From a bacterium (GTDB lineage: Bacteria > Hinthialibacterota > Hinthialibacteria > H5-UNCL2), in assembly GCA_015075175.1 (NCBI GenBank), contig JABTUV010000022.1, forward strand, positions 1-42,135: 42,135 nucleotides of DNA, written 5' to 3'. A model generated the notes under the pieces. That model had not been told where the DNA came from. It searched no databases and was given only the letters and a program-made list of their open reading frames with translations. Each line of letters opens with the position of its first letter. The stretch's first letter is position 1. Shown here in pieces: positions 8,591 through 17,077 of the stretch. Made by a program: the position numbers and the translations under genes.

Positions 8591-11293
8591 GTGCGCAATA
8601 TCGCTGTTGCCCTCGCTCTCTTGTCAGGATGGGTTTCCGCGGCAGGCCAGACCCAGCGCGTGATCGCTCCTGCTTCAACGCCCCAAGTGCTGCATGCCGC
8701 GGAGCTGCTCGCGGCGGCGACCGAGCTTGCCGGAGCAACTGTGACGCTTGCGGTCGCCGAGCCTCAGCGTTGGAGCATCAGCGGCGTTCCCTGTCCCGTT
8801 TCGCCAGAAAGCGTCGGGCTCCTGCAACGCGACGCGGCGCACATCGAGGTCTACGGCGCGGATGCCGCCGGAGTGCTGTACGGCGCGCTCGCGTTGCTTG
8901 AGAGGGCGCGGGAGCCTGCGCGCCGTCGAAGGTCCGGAACCGCGCCGGTGCTATTGCCCGAGCCGGTGCAAGAGACGCCGGCGTTTCGCCTGCGCGGGCA
9001 CGCCATGGCCGTCGTCTCGGCGACCAGCTACGATCAACCCATCACGCGCGCAACCGCTCCGTGGTTTTATGACATGAACTATTGGTTGAGAGAGCTGGAC
9101 CTCTGTCGCGACTGTCGTTTCAACGCGCTCTATATCTGGTCCAAGCACCCGTTCCCGTATTTTCTCCGGTTGCCCAGTTTTCCCGAGTCGCAGGACCTCT
9201 CCGATGCGCAACTGGACGAGAACATCGCCATGTTCAAGTGGATCACGACGGAAGCGGAAAAGCGCAACGTGACCATCATGTTCGTGATTTACAACATTTT
9301 CGTATCTCATAGTTTCGCAGAGGCCCATGAAATCCCCGTCGCCAACGCCTTCTGGTCGCCGCTGCTCGTCGATTACACGCAAGAGTGCGTGTCGCAGTTC
9401 GTCGCCCAGTATCCCAACGTGTCCCTAGTGATCTGCGCGGGGGAGGCGCTGGCGGAGCGCAAACCGCAGTGGGTGAGCGAGGTCATCCTGCCCGCCGTGA
9501 TGCGCACGGGGAAGCGGCCGCCCATCGTGGTGCGGGGATGGCAGATGTCGGCGCGCGACGTGGCCGAGGTCATTCTTCCGGTCTACGACAATCTTTACAC
9601 CGAGAGCAAGTACAACGGAGAACTCCTCACTTCGCCGCGCTACATGGAACCCGCCAACGAGGTTTACATCGCGCATTCGCCGCTGCACATTGTGAACATG
9701 CACCTCGTGTCCAACCTGAATCCGTTCCGGTGGTTTGATCCTTACTTTATCCGCGAGTGCATGAAGTTCTGCCATGACAAGGGCGCGCGCGGTTTGGAGG
9801 TTTTCCCCCTGGAGTTCTGGGCTTGGCCGCACACGATGGACCGGTGCGAACCGGGGCTCGTGAGCCTTGAGCGCGACCGTCTCTGGTACGAGGCGTGGGG
9901 ACGCTACAGTTGGAATCCCGACCGCGAGCTGAACGTGGAGGATGTGTACTGGTGGGAGCGGCTGGGCGGGGATTTCGGCCTGACGAGAGACGACGCCAGC
10001 AAGCTCCTCTCCGCGATGCGGCATTACAGCGCCGTGATGCCGGCCAACAATCGCTTCTTTTCGGCGCACGGCGGCAACGGCGCCGCGCACACGCTGGGGC
10101 AGACGCTGCCGCAGCTGATGCATCAGTCGGCGCGGCACTTCACGCCGGAGCGGGGCGAGACGGTGCGCAGCTTCGTCGCCAGAGTCGCCCACGGCACGCC
10201 TACCGTGGGAGAGGGTCCCAAGGAGGGCGCACGGTTCATGGCAGCCGAAAGCGCGGCGGCGGTGCGACTTTTTGACGAGATTATGCCGCGGGCGAGGGCG
10301 AATCGCGACGAGCTGGAACGCTGGCGCAATGACGCTCGGGCCATCCACGCCTTCGCCCTGCATACCTACGCCAAAGTGGAGGCGGCGATGGAGACGCTGA
10401 TGTATCGAGAGAGTGGGCGGCTGCTCCATCTGCGAGAGGCCGAAGCGGCGCTGACGCGCTCGGTCGAGGCGTACCGCGACCTTTGCCGCCTGACCGAACC
10501 GGCGTATCTGGCGGCAACGGGACTCCGCTGGTATCGGCATAAGCCCTACAGCACCGTGCTCTCGGTCGATCACTGGACGGACGTATTGCCGCGCTTCGAG
10601 CGGGAGCTGGCCGACTTTCGCGCCAACCTGGCCGTGCTTGAGAATGTGAATGCCGATCCATATGAGAGAAGTGTGATTGCTTGGCGTCCAGAGACGCCGT
10701 CACGGCTGCTTCTTTATGATAAAGATGCGCTGTTGCCTGACGGACTATTGGAGCATGGGCCGTGGCTCATGTTCGAGCTGGGTTTCGAGCAGGAGTCGCA
10801 GGGCTACTGGTGGGCGGACGGGATCAACCTGGCGGCGGAAGTGATCTGCGACGGCAGCCGCGAGCGGGCCTATCAAGAGTCGATCCAGACGATTGAGTGG
10901 ACGCCGCGGCTGGTGTCGCTTTCACGCTGGGCGGGCAGGCGGATTGCGCTTCGATTGATCGTTGAGCCGCGCGGAAGTCACGAGAGTGAGCACATCCTGT
11001 GGGGAAGCGCGCGAGTCCTGTCGGGGCAACTGCCGCGACGCCTGAGCATGGTTGCGCCCCCGCCGACGATGGAGGTCGTGGCAGACCTTGTGCGTTGCGT
11101 GGACCAAAGGCGCTACCGGCGGGGCCTCGTCTCTCCTAATGGACAGATGAAACCGTGGGGCGGCTGGGCGCGCGTGCACGCCGGCACGCAATGGGGCGGG
11201 AGCGACGCGCGGCCGGCCATATTCATGAGTACGCCCTACCAGCCGCAGGTGTTGGGTCACGCCGCCTTCCTGGAGTTTGATATCCAACTTTGA
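8591..11293 (+). CDS. Secreted glycoside hydrolase-like protein (GH67/GH20-type architecture)
   Basis: A 900-residue protein. GTG 8591 is chosen because GGAGGT lies four bases upstream and the start gives a clean signal peptide (VRNIAVALALLSGWVSAAGQ); an in-frame TTG at 8579 would put the ribosome site inside the gene. After the signal there is a small alpha/beta domain ending GVLYGALALLERARE, resembling the N-terminal domain of GH20/GH67 enzymes. A TIM-barrel-like region follows (RLRGHAMAV, CRDCRFNALYIWSKHPFPYF, NVTIMFVIYNIF, VSLVICAGEAL, PPIVVRGWQ, GARGLEVFPLEFWAWP). The C-terminal part includes a helical segment and a beta-rich end. This layout suggests a uronidase- or hexosaminidase-like exo-enzyme on a polysaccharide, but I cannot assign the family or substrate. 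It is intact, unlike the hydrolase just upstream. Confidence 0.85.
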   Translation: MRNIAVALALLSGWVSAAGQTQRVIAPASTPQVLHAAELLAAATELAGATVTLAVAEPQRWSISGVPCPVSPESVGLLQRDAAHIEVYGADAAGVLYGALALLERAREPARRRRSGTAPVLLPEPVQETPAFRLRGHAMAVVSATSYDQPITRATAPWFYDMNYWLRELDLCRDCRFNALYIWSKHPFPYFLRLPSFPESQDLSDAQLDENIAMFKWITTEAEKRNVTIMFVIYNIFVSHSFAEAHEIPVANAFWSPLLVDYTQECVSQFVAQYPNVSLVICAGEALAERKPQWVSEVILPAVMRTGKRPPIVVRGWQMSARDVAEVILPVYDNLYTESKYNGELLTSPRYMEPANEVYIAHSPLHIVNMHLVSNLNPFRWFDPYFIRECMKFCHDKGARGLEVFPLEFWAWPHTMDRCEPGLVSLERDRLWYEAWGRYSWNPDRELNVEDVYWWERLGGDFGLTRDDASKLLSAMRHYSAVMPANNRFFSAHGGNGAAHTLGQTLPQLMHQSARHFTPERGETVRSFVARVAHGTPTVGEGPKEGARFMAAESAAAVRLFDEIMPRARANRDELERWRNDARAIHAFALHTYAKVEAAMETLMYRESGRLLHLREAEAALTRSVEAYRDLCRLTEPAYLAATGLRWYRHKPYSTVLSVDHWTDVLPRFERELADFRANLAVLENVNADPYERSVIAWRPETPSRLLLYDKDALLPDGLLEHGPWLMFELGFEQESQGYWWADGINLAAEVICDGSRERAYQESIQTIEWTPRLVSLSRWAGRRIALRLIVEPRGSHESEHILWGSARVLSGQLPRRLSMVAPPPTMEVVADLVRCVDQRRYRRGLVSPNGQMKPWGGWARVHAGTQWGGSDARPAIFMSTPYQPQVLGHAAFLEFDIQL

Positions 11294-11297
11294 ACAC

Positions 11298-11631
11298 GTA
11301 GGGTGCGCACCGCGCACCGACGCCCGGCATGGAGGAACGGTGCGCCGTGCGCACCCTACAGTCCACCATCCAGGAACGGTGCGCCGTGCGCACCCCACAG
11401 TCCACCCTCCACGAACGGTGCGCCGTGCGCACCCCACAATCCACCCTCCACGAACGGTGCGCCGTGCGCACCCCACAGTCCACCATCCAGGAACGGTGCG
11501 CCGTGCGCACCTACAGTCCACCATCCAGGAACGGTGCGCCGTGCGCACCCTACAGTCCACCCTCCACGAACGGTGCGCCGTGCGCACCCCACAGTCCACC
11601 CTCCACGAACGGTGCGCGGTGCGCACCCTAC
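11298..11631. repeat. Array of eight 39-nt palindromic repeats plus one inverted copy
   Basis: Core GGTGCGCNGTGCGCACC (7-base arms, 3-base loop) begins at 11339, 11378, 11417, 11456, 11495, 11533, 11572 and 11611, a period of 39 (once 38). The linker is CTACAGTCCACC followed by A/C, TCCA, C/G, GAAC. An inverted copy of the terminal form, ending in GTAGGG, lies at 11298-11318, so the array is bounded by oppositely oriented copies. It fills the whole gap between two convergent genes, starting 5 bases after one stop and supplying the stop of the other. The linkers do not vary like CRISPR spacers. Confidence 0.95.
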
Positions 11632-12623
11632 AGGGGAATGAAGCGGCGCTCGGCGGCGCTCTGGTAGGCGGCCTCGATGACGCGCGTCGCGATCGTGCCG
11701 GCCTCGCCCGGACAGATGGGTTCGCGTTCGAACAGGATCGCCTCGACGAAGTCGGCGACGAGGGGCGCGTGCACGTTGTTCGGGAAGTCCACCTTGTGCC
11801 GCTCCTCCCTTCCCTGCCGCGAGACGAGATAAGCGTCGCCGTTGAGGGGATCACAGCGCACCGCGCCCTGGCTGGCGTCGATCTGGAAGAGGTCGCGCGG
11901 AGCCGAGGCGTTCCAGGCGGCCTCCACTACGCCGCGCACACCACCGGGCAGGCGCAGGAGTACGGTCGCCGCCTCTTCGACCGGCCAGCCGGCGCTGGAG
12001 GGCGTGAGCGCGGCTCCGACGCGCTCGGGCGCGCCGAAGAGATACGCGAGCAGGTCGAGGCGGTGGCTGCCGATGTCCGGCAAAGGTCCACCCCCGCTCT
12101 CCGACGGATCGAGGCGCCAGTCGCCCGCCCGTCCCTCAAAAGGCGAGGCCACCGACGCCCGCACGACCAGCGGCTTGCCCAATTTTCCCGATTCCAAGAG
12201 CGAGCGTATCGCCTGCACCTGGGGGTAACAGCGTCGATAGTAAGCCACGCCGAGCGTCACGCGGGCGGCGCGGCAGGCCTCGATCATGCGCCGGCATTCG
12301 TCACTGGTGAGCGCCATCGGCTTCTCGCACAGGACGTGCTTGCCTTCCGCCGCCGCCGCCAACGTCAATTCGCAGTGGGAACCCGGCGGCGTGGCGATGT
12401 AGACGGCGTCGATGTCGGGATCGGTAAAGAGCGTCTCGGGGCGCGTTGTACTCCAGACGGCGCGGTGCTTTTGGGCGAAGTAGCCGGCGCGGTCGCTGTC
12501 CCGGCACATGACGAGCGAGAGTTCGCTGCCCGGATGGGCGGAAATGGCGGGGGCCACGCGGCGGTCGGCGATCTCGCCGCAGCCGATCAGCGCCCAGCGG
12601 AGGATGCGTCCCTTGTCTGCCAT
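11628..12623 (-). CDS. Gfo/Idh/MocA family oxidoreductase
   Basis: A 331-residue NAD(P)-dependent sugar or polyol dehydrogenase-like protein. It has an N-terminal Rossmann fold with ALIGCGEIAD (11-20, G-x-G-x-x-A), the family EKP motif (CEKPMAL, 99-105) and a C-terminal alpha/beta dimerisation domain containing GGGPLPDIGSHRLDLLAYLF. The expected catalytic Lys is that of EKP, and DIGSH supplies the typical His. The substrate is unknown; the nearby hydrolases suggest sugar metabolism. The last codons FIPL are followed by TAG (11628-11630), which is formed by the CCCTAC end of the last palindromic repeat. The gene is intact. Confidence 0.93.
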   Translation of the reverse strand: MADKGRILRWALIGCGEIADRRVAPAISAHPGSELSLVMCRDSDRAGYFAQKHRAVWSTTRPETLFTDPDIDAVYIATPPGSHCELTLAAAAEGKHVLCEKPMALTSDECRRMIEACRAARVTLGVAYYRRCYPQVQAIRSLLESGKLGKPLVVRASVASPFEGRAGDWRLDPSESGGGPLPDIGSHRLDLLAYLFGAPERVGAALTPSSAGWPVEEAATVLLRLPGGVRGVVEAAWNASAPRDLFQIDASQGAVRCDPLNGDAYLVSRQGREERHKVDFPNNVHAPLVADFVEAILFEREPICPGEAGTIATRVIEAAYQSAAERRFIPL

Positions 12624-12704
12624 CGGCGCGCCTTTACGAGAGATGAGCGACGATAGTATGAATGGGGGGAGGTTTCAACGCTGGAGGATGGAGCGATGGG
12701 CGCC

Positions 12705-12740
12705 CCCCTCACCCTAACCCTCTCCCCAAGTGAGAGGGGA
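12705..12740. repeat. Solo copy of the CCCTCACCCTAACCCTCTCC repeat
   Basis: CCCCTCACCCTAACCCTCTC followed by CCCAAGTGAGAGGGG gives a hairpin (CCCTCTC/GAGAGGG). It matches the family after ftsY and ends three bases from the stop of the small gene at 12743. The rest of 12624-12742 shows nothing else. Confidence 0.75.
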
Positions 12741-12742
12741 CT

Positions 12743-12991
12743 TTACTGCTCCTCCCACTCGACGTGCGGCTGGTCCGGCTGCGGCTGGTCCGGCAGGGGG
12801 GTATAGGCGATGCAACGGCGCGCGAAGGGCCGCTCGGGCAGGCGGCAGCGTTCCTCCGCCTCCTCCAGGCAGTGGAAGCAGAGGTAATCGTCGCCGGCCT
12901 CCTCCTCTTGCCGGCGTTTCCGCCGCGTCCACCAGACGGCGACGACGAGGGAGAGAAACAGCGCAAAAACACGACCCAGCCTGCCGGCCAT
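12743..12991 (-). CDS. Small membrane protein with CxxC motif
   Basis: An 82-residue protein: an N-terminal hydrophobic segment (about 5-20, GRVFALFLSLVVAVWW), then a basic stretch RRKRR and an acidic stretch. CFHC and a later Cys could bind metal or form a disulfide. A proline/glutamine-rich acidic tail ends HVEWEEQ. Its ATG begins two bases after the end of the isochorismatase-like frame, which suggests a shared transcript and supports it being real. I do not recognise a family. Confidence 0.55.
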   Translation of the reverse strand: MAGRLGRVFALFLSLVVAVWWTRRKRRQEEEAGDDYLCFHCLEEAEERCRLPERPFARRCIAYTPLPDQPQPDQPHVEWEEQ

Positions 12992-12993
12992 GT

Positions 12994-13551
12994 CACTTCA
13001 CCAGCTGCAGGATGGCCTTGAAAAGGGCGTACCGGCGCGTTCAGGATTCAAGACGGCCATTTCGGGCTGCCGACGCAGCCCGCAGCGGCCATGCAAGGCC
13101 AGGCCGGCCTTGTCGTCACGCCGGCGCGAGCCGGCGCAATCCTCGATCACGTGCACCGCCAGCCCCATCTCGCGGGCCTGCAGCGCGGTCTGCAGCACGC
13201 ATACGTGGGTTTCTGATGCCGCAGAGGGCAGCGTTTTCCGGCCCGTGGCCTGGCGCGGACAGGAAGGCCTCATCGCCAGGCAGCCGAACGCCGTCTTGAC
13301 CAGAATGGGAACCCGTCCACGGCGCTTCTCAACTCGGGAACGGTCGGCCCCAGGCCCTTGGGATATTGCTCACTGACCAGGAGGGGCACGCCCAGCGTCT
13401 TCATGGCGGTGGTAAAGGCGACGGTGCGCGCCAGGAGCGCCTCGTGGTCGGCAATGGCGGGCAGAAGCTTCTCCTGCACGTCGATGATCACGGCGAGAGC
13501 GTCGTCGCGGCGCAGGAGAAGTTGCGTGGAGTTGGAAGCGGTGCCTTTCAT
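12994..13551 (-). pseudogene. Isochorismatase-like cysteine hydrolase, frameshifted
   Basis: The N-terminal part reads DDALAVIIDVQEKLLPAI (catalytic Asp in IIDVQ), then VAFTTAMKTLGVPLLVSEQY and PKGLGPTVPELRSAVDGFP. The frame then changes. ILVKTAFGCLA (catalytic Lys) and ETHVCVLQTALQAREMGL (nucleophile Cys) follow in another frame, and the end YALFKAILQLVK with TGA 12994-12996 lies in a third. The full catalytic triad of the family can be recovered, and the length (about 185 residues) is normal. Members hydrolyse amides or related bonds; the substrate here is unknown. At least three indels are needed. The start at 13551 (MKGTASNSTQ) is the best ATG, but its ribosome site is weak. Confidence 0.8.
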
Positions 13552-13604
13552 GCGCTCATGGTAGTCAAACTCGCGCGCCGGCGCAATGGGGGAGCGCAAC
13601 GAAC

Positions 13605-13671
13605 GTAGCGCCGGCACGATGCCGGCGCTACAACACGCAGAAACAAGACCGCCGGGGCAAGCCCGGCGGTC
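13605..13671. repeat. Two adjacent GC-rich hairpins in the 13572-13712 gap
   Basis: GTAGCGCCGGCA and TGCCGGCGCTAC form a perfect 12-base stem with loop CGA (13605-13631). GACCGCCGGG and CCCGGCGGTC form a 10-base stem with loop GCAAG (13647-13671). The second lies about 40 bases downstream of the pal stop on the minus strand and could terminate the Tol-Pal transcript, although no T-tract follows. The first resembles the hairpins at 23079-23168. Confidence 0.8.
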
Positions 13672-13712
13672 CTGGTGCGAAGCGACAGTGTGTTGTTCTA
13701 CGGCGTGCGCGC

Positions 13713-14249
13713 TCAGCGGGCGCGCGGCAGCCACGCTTTGAAGACGCCGCGGCGGTTCTTGGCCCACGCCTCTTCATTGTGGCGAGGATCCTCCGGCTGG
13801 CTCTCACCCAGGGACACCGTCACCAAGCGGTCGGCGGAAATCCCGTTTTGCACCAGCCAGCCGCGCACCGCGTTGGCGCGCTTCTCGCCCAGCACCTGGT
13901 TGTACTGCTCGGAGCCGCGCTCGTCGCAGTGGCCCTCGATGGTGACGGTCTTGTCCGGGTTGGCCCGCAACCACACCAGGTTGTTGCGCAAAACCGCCAG
14001 GGCGTCCGGCCGCAGGTCGTACTTGTCGTAATCGAAGTACACCCGCTGCATTTCGGGAATCTCGATCGGCTCCACGCCCGCGGGCTGGGACGGCCGCACC
14101 GGCGGCGGCGCAGTCACCTCCCCGGGACCACCCGCCGGCGGTTGTACCACAGGCGGCTCCTTCTTGGCCTTGCAGCCTTCGCAACCCACTAGTGTGACCG
14201 CTAACACGAGCGCCATCACTACATAACGATACTTCCAGAGCGTGCGCAT
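13713..14249 (-). CDS. pal: Pal-type peptidoglycan-associated lipoprotein (OmpA family), copy 1
   Basis: A 178-residue lipoprotein: signal peptide with lipobox LVGC (acylated Cys23), a Pro-rich linker (about 30-62), and an OmpA/Pal domain (about 65-175). Key segments are VYFDYDKYDLRPDA, TVTIEGHCDERGSEQYNQ (the Asp/Arg pair that binds diaminopimelate of peptidoglycan) and GEKRANAVRGWLVQNG. It anchors the outer membrane to the wall and is a TolB partner. A GGAGG lies about 12 bases upstream of the ATG. It is the last gene of the Tol-Pal block, 150 bases after a second pal copy. Confidence 0.95.
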   Translation of the reverse strand: MRTLWKYRYVVMALVLAVTLVGCEGCKAKKEPPVVQPPAGGPGEVTAPPPVRPSQPAGVEPIEIPEMQRVYFDYDKYDLRPDALAVLRNNLVWLRANPDKTVTIEGHCDERGSEQYNQVLGEKRANAVRGWLVQNGISADRLVTVSLGESQPEDPRHNEEAWAKNRRGVFKAWLPRAR

Positions 14250-14399
14250 AATACTTGATCCTCCGAATGTTTACCGTCTTTACGGTTATTGACCTGAAGT
14301 TAAGATTAACTTAACTCGTGATACTGACGCAATGACAGACCCTAGCAAAGCGCAACCGATTGCGCAAGAAGAAACAAAACCGTGCCGTTCGATTTTGGG
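14250..14399 (-). promoter_or_regulatory. AT-rich gap between the two pal genes with an inverted repeat
   Basis: On the minus strand GTTAAG-TTAAT-CTTAAC forms a short inverted repeat, unusually AT-rich for this genome. TTGCGT and TTAATC are 17 bases apart and could be a promoter for the second pal, so the two copies may be separately controlled. This is a weak prediction. Confidence 0.3.
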
Positions 14400-14969
14400 C
14401 TATTGCCAGGCCTTGAATTCCCCCCTTCGGTTGTAGCGCCAGGCCGACTCGTCGTGGCCGACCTCCACGGGCCGGGACTCACCGAAGGAAATGGTGACCA
14501 GGCTGTCGGCGTTGGCGCCGCGGGTGACGAGGTAGTTGCGGATGGCGGTCGCGCGCTTGTCGCCCAGCGCAAGGTTGTATTCCTCGCTGCCGCGTTCATC
14601 GCAATGACCCTCGATGCGGACCATGACGTTGGGCCGGGCCAGAATCCAAGCCAGGTTGGACTCCAGCGTGGCGACGGCGTCCTCGGTCAGGTTGAAGCGA
14701 TTGTACTCGAAGTAAACGGTACGCAGTTCGGGCACGGGCGAAGGCTCGCCGGCGGGAATGCGAGAACGGTCGGCGGGAGGGATGTCCAAATCGACGATAC
14801 CCTCCGAGATGCCGCCTTCCGCGCCCGCCCGCTCGGGGGTGGAATACTCGCCCGCGCCGGGCCCCTTGGCCCGGTCCTTCGTCCCGCGGCGGCCGCACCC
14901 TCCAGAAACCAGCAACAGCAACACGAGCATTCCCAAGAGTACGAATTGTACAGACTTCGAGCGATTCAT
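14400..14969 (-). CDS. pal: Pal-type peptidoglycan-associated lipoprotein, copy 2
   Basis: A 189-residue lipoprotein. ATG 14969 is chosen because AAGGAG lies 8 bases upstream and it gives a standard signal peptide with lipobox SGGC (Cys25). A linker of about 65 residues precedes the OmpA/Pal domain: TVYFEYNRFNLTEDAV, MVRIEGHCDERGSEEYNLAL and GDKRATAIRNYLVTRG, with the peptidoglycan-binding Asp/Arg retained. It lies 36 bases downstream of tolB, the normal position for pal. It is clearly paralogous to the next gene, but the linkers differ, so this is not a recent perfect duplication. Confidence 0.95.
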   Translation of the reverse strand: MNRSKSVQFVLLGMLVLLLLVSGGCGRRGTKDRAKGPGAGEYSTPERAGAEGGISEGIVDLDIPPADRSRIPAGEPSPVPELRTVYFEYNRFNLTEDAVATLESNLAWILARPNVMVRIEGHCDERGSEEYNLALGDKRATAIRNYLVTRGANADSLVTISFGESRPVEVGHDESAWRYNRRGEFKAWQ

Positions 14970-15005
14970 GTCGTCACTCCTTCGTCCCAAGCGGGACTGA
15001 TGTTG

Positions 15006-16355
15006 TCAACGGAGATAGGGGGACCACGCCGGCATGAGGGCCTCGCCCTGCAGGTAGGTGATCCGCCGCGTCTCGGTTCCATCGGCGCGCATAACGTAGA
15101 TGTTGTACCGTCCCAACTGATTGCCGGCGTAACAGATGAACTCGCCGTCGGGCGACCAGCTGGGGCTTTCCTTGTTGCCGCCGCCCTGCGTCAGCTGGGT
15201 CACGTCCGAGCCGTCCGGACTGATGGTGTATATATTGAAACTGCCTCCGGCGGAAGAGGCGAATACAATCTTTTTTCCGTCGGGGGAAAACTCCCCCATG
15301 TCGTTGTAGCCGGCCATGCGGGTCAGTCGTACCGGCTCCTTGGGGTCAGCCAGGTTGAGCAGATGCAGGTGGGGCCGGCCCGTCCCGTCCGACGAATAGG
15401 CACCGACTTGCCGTCGGGCGAGAAACTGGGGCTGTTTTCCACCGCCAGAGTGTAGGTTAGCCGCTTCAAGGCCCCGGTGCGCAGATGATACGTGAACACT
15501 TCAGGATTGCCCGTTTTGGAGGATCAACACCAATTCCTGGCCGTCGGGAGAGTACTCAGCCTGGGTATTGATGCCCGGGAAGGCCACCAGCTTGTCGACC
15601 TGGCCGGAAGCCAGATTGAGCCGGTACACGTCCCAGTAGCCGCCGCGCAGGGAGGAAAAGACGATGTAGCGGCCGTCCGGCGACCAGGCCGGCGCGACCA
15701 CCTGGCTGTTGTCGAAGGTCTTTTGCAGAACGCCCTTGCCGTCGTAGTCCATCACGCACAGTTCGCTGCCCTTGGCGGTGCGTTGCACGAAGGCGATGCG
15801 GGTGGAGCAGATGCCCTTGCGGCGCGAGAAGTACTCGTACACGTCGTCGGAGAAGCGATGCGCCAGTTGGCGCAGGAGTTCCGGGTTGCCGGTATAGCGC
15901 CGCGCCAGCAGTTCGCGCGCCTGGTTGGGATCGACCAGAGAGAAGGTAAGGGTGAGGCGGCCGCCCTCGGCGGGTTCCGCCTTGGTCTTGATGAGCAGCT
16001 GCGCCAGCGCCCGCCACTCGGAGTACTGAAGGGCGCCGGCTTCCTGGTCGGCCTTGTGGATGGCCTCGATGAAGCCGCGGTTGGCCACGGGAGCGAACCA
16101 GCCGGTAAAGGCCAGGTCACCTTCCAGGACCTCGACCACTTCGGCGGCGACGGCGGGGCCGTTGCGCAGGTTGGCGTCGGCGTCCACGGGGGCGACGGCC
16201 ACGCTGAACTTCTGGCCGCCCCGCTGCACCACTTCGGCGGTCTCGGTGGAGGGTTGAGCGACGACCGACGGCGCGGCCAGAAGGACCGCGCCCAAAGAAA
16301 GAGCCACGAGTAATAATCGCACCGGATGAACCTCCCTGGGTTTGAACGTTGTCAT
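15006..16355 (-). pseudogene. tolB: TolB periplasmic beta-propeller, two frameshifts (possibly sequencing errors)
   Basis: TolB is the periplasmic Tol-Pal component that binds Pal. The gene begins at ATG 16355, overlapping the preceding stop (ATGA). It has a signal peptide (about 12-34, ending VVAQ), the TolB N-terminal domain (FSVAVAPVDADANLRNGPAV, ELLRQLAHRFSDDVYEYF) and then propeller repeats with the PAWSPDGRYIVF type of signature. Frame 1 ends at about 15501 (LVLILQNGQS). The next piece, NPEVFTYHLRTGALKRLTY to NSPSFSPDGKSV, is in a second frame. From about 15400, GRPHLHLLNLADPKEPVRLT onward continues in a third, ending ALMPAWSPYLR at 15006. The total of about 450 residues is normal and no propeller unit is missing, so base losses near 15505 and 15405 are the simplest explanation. 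Confidence 0.92.
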
Positions 16356-17077
16356 TGGGTTGCCGACCTGGCCGTCTCCACGCGGAAAGGCGTGGTGACC
16401 AGGAGGGGCGTATTGCCGAACTCGGGCGGCAGCGGATCAAAGGGCGAGATGTTTCGCACCGCGGCCATGGCCGCCTGGTCATAAGCGTCCGAGCCGCTGC
16501 TGCGCGCCACCGCCACGTTGGAGATTGCGCCGTCCGGGTTGATAACATAACTAATGATGGCGACCCTTTGGGCGAGAATATCGGCAGGCTCGGGAGGCGC
16601 GTGCCACTGACTTTGCAGCGCGGCGACCAGAAGGTCCAGATAGGTTGCGTACTTGCTGGGATCCACGTCGGTGAAGACGGTGGTTTTCTGGTCGGAGACG
16701 TTCTGGGTGCGCGGCAGCTGGGGCTGGGGCAGCGGGGTCGGCGCGGGCGGCTCCTCGCGCTCCAGATTGATCTCCTCGACTTTGGGCTTCGGTTGGTTCT
16801 CGCGCCGGATTTTGAAGCGGTCGGGGTCGGGCGTGGGACGCGGGGGCGTCTTGACCGGCTTGGGCGTGGGCTTGGGAGTGGCCACGGTAGTAGGCTTGGG
16901 GGTAGGGCGCGGGGTCGCCACGGGCGCGGCAGTCGGCTGCGCCTTCTGGGGTGGCCCCACCAACCGCACCGAGACGCTCTGCGGACGCTTGGGCAGCGGC
17001 GCGGTGTGCGCTCCCAGCACGAACGCCAACAGGATCAAGGCGTGCAGCGTCAACGAGATGGCCAATCCCAGCTTCAT
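16352..17077 (-). CDS. tolA: TolA/TonB-like energy transducer
   Basis: A 241-residue protein with one N-terminal transmembrane helix (about 4-24, including SLTLHALILL, where the His is typical of TonB/TolA anchors). A long Pro-, Thr- and Lys-rich periplasmic spacer (about 45-110) leads to a TonB-type C-terminal domain (about 145-235, YVINPDGAISNVAVARSSG). It transmits proton-motive energy from TolQ-TolR to Pal/TolB at the outer membrane. Its start overlaps the tolR stop (17074-17077) and its stop overlaps the tolB start (16352-16355), each by four bases. By position it is the TolA of this system, although the C-terminal fold is TonB-like. Confidence 0.9.
   Translation of the reverse strand: MKLGLAISLTLHALILLAFVLGAHTAPLPKRPQSVSVRLVGPPQKAQPTAAPVATPRPTPKPTTVATPKPTPKPVKTPPRPTPDPDRFKIRRENQPKPKVEEINLEREEPPAPTPLPQPQLPRTQNVSDQKTTVFTDVDPSKYATYLDLLVAALQSQWHAPPEPADILAQRVAIISYVINPDGAISNVAVARSSGSDAYDQAAMAAVRNISPFDPLPPEFGNTPLLVTTPFRVETARSATQ

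Noticed and set aside
11298-11631. CRISPR array
   Set aside because: The linkers between repeats are nearly identical instead of unique, the core is a short palindrome, there are no cas genes in the window, and an inverted unit occurs.
11303-11667. Repetitive proteins with 13-residue repeats encoded across the palindrome array on both strands
   Set aside because: The 39-base unit is a multiple of three, so every frame stays open; the one 38-base unit breaks any long reading, and there is no start signal or known family.
13605-13671. Classic rho-independent terminator for the Tol-Pal operon
   Set aside because: The stems are strong but no run of T follows in the direction of transcription; they are kept as hairpin repeats that might still stop or stabilise the message.
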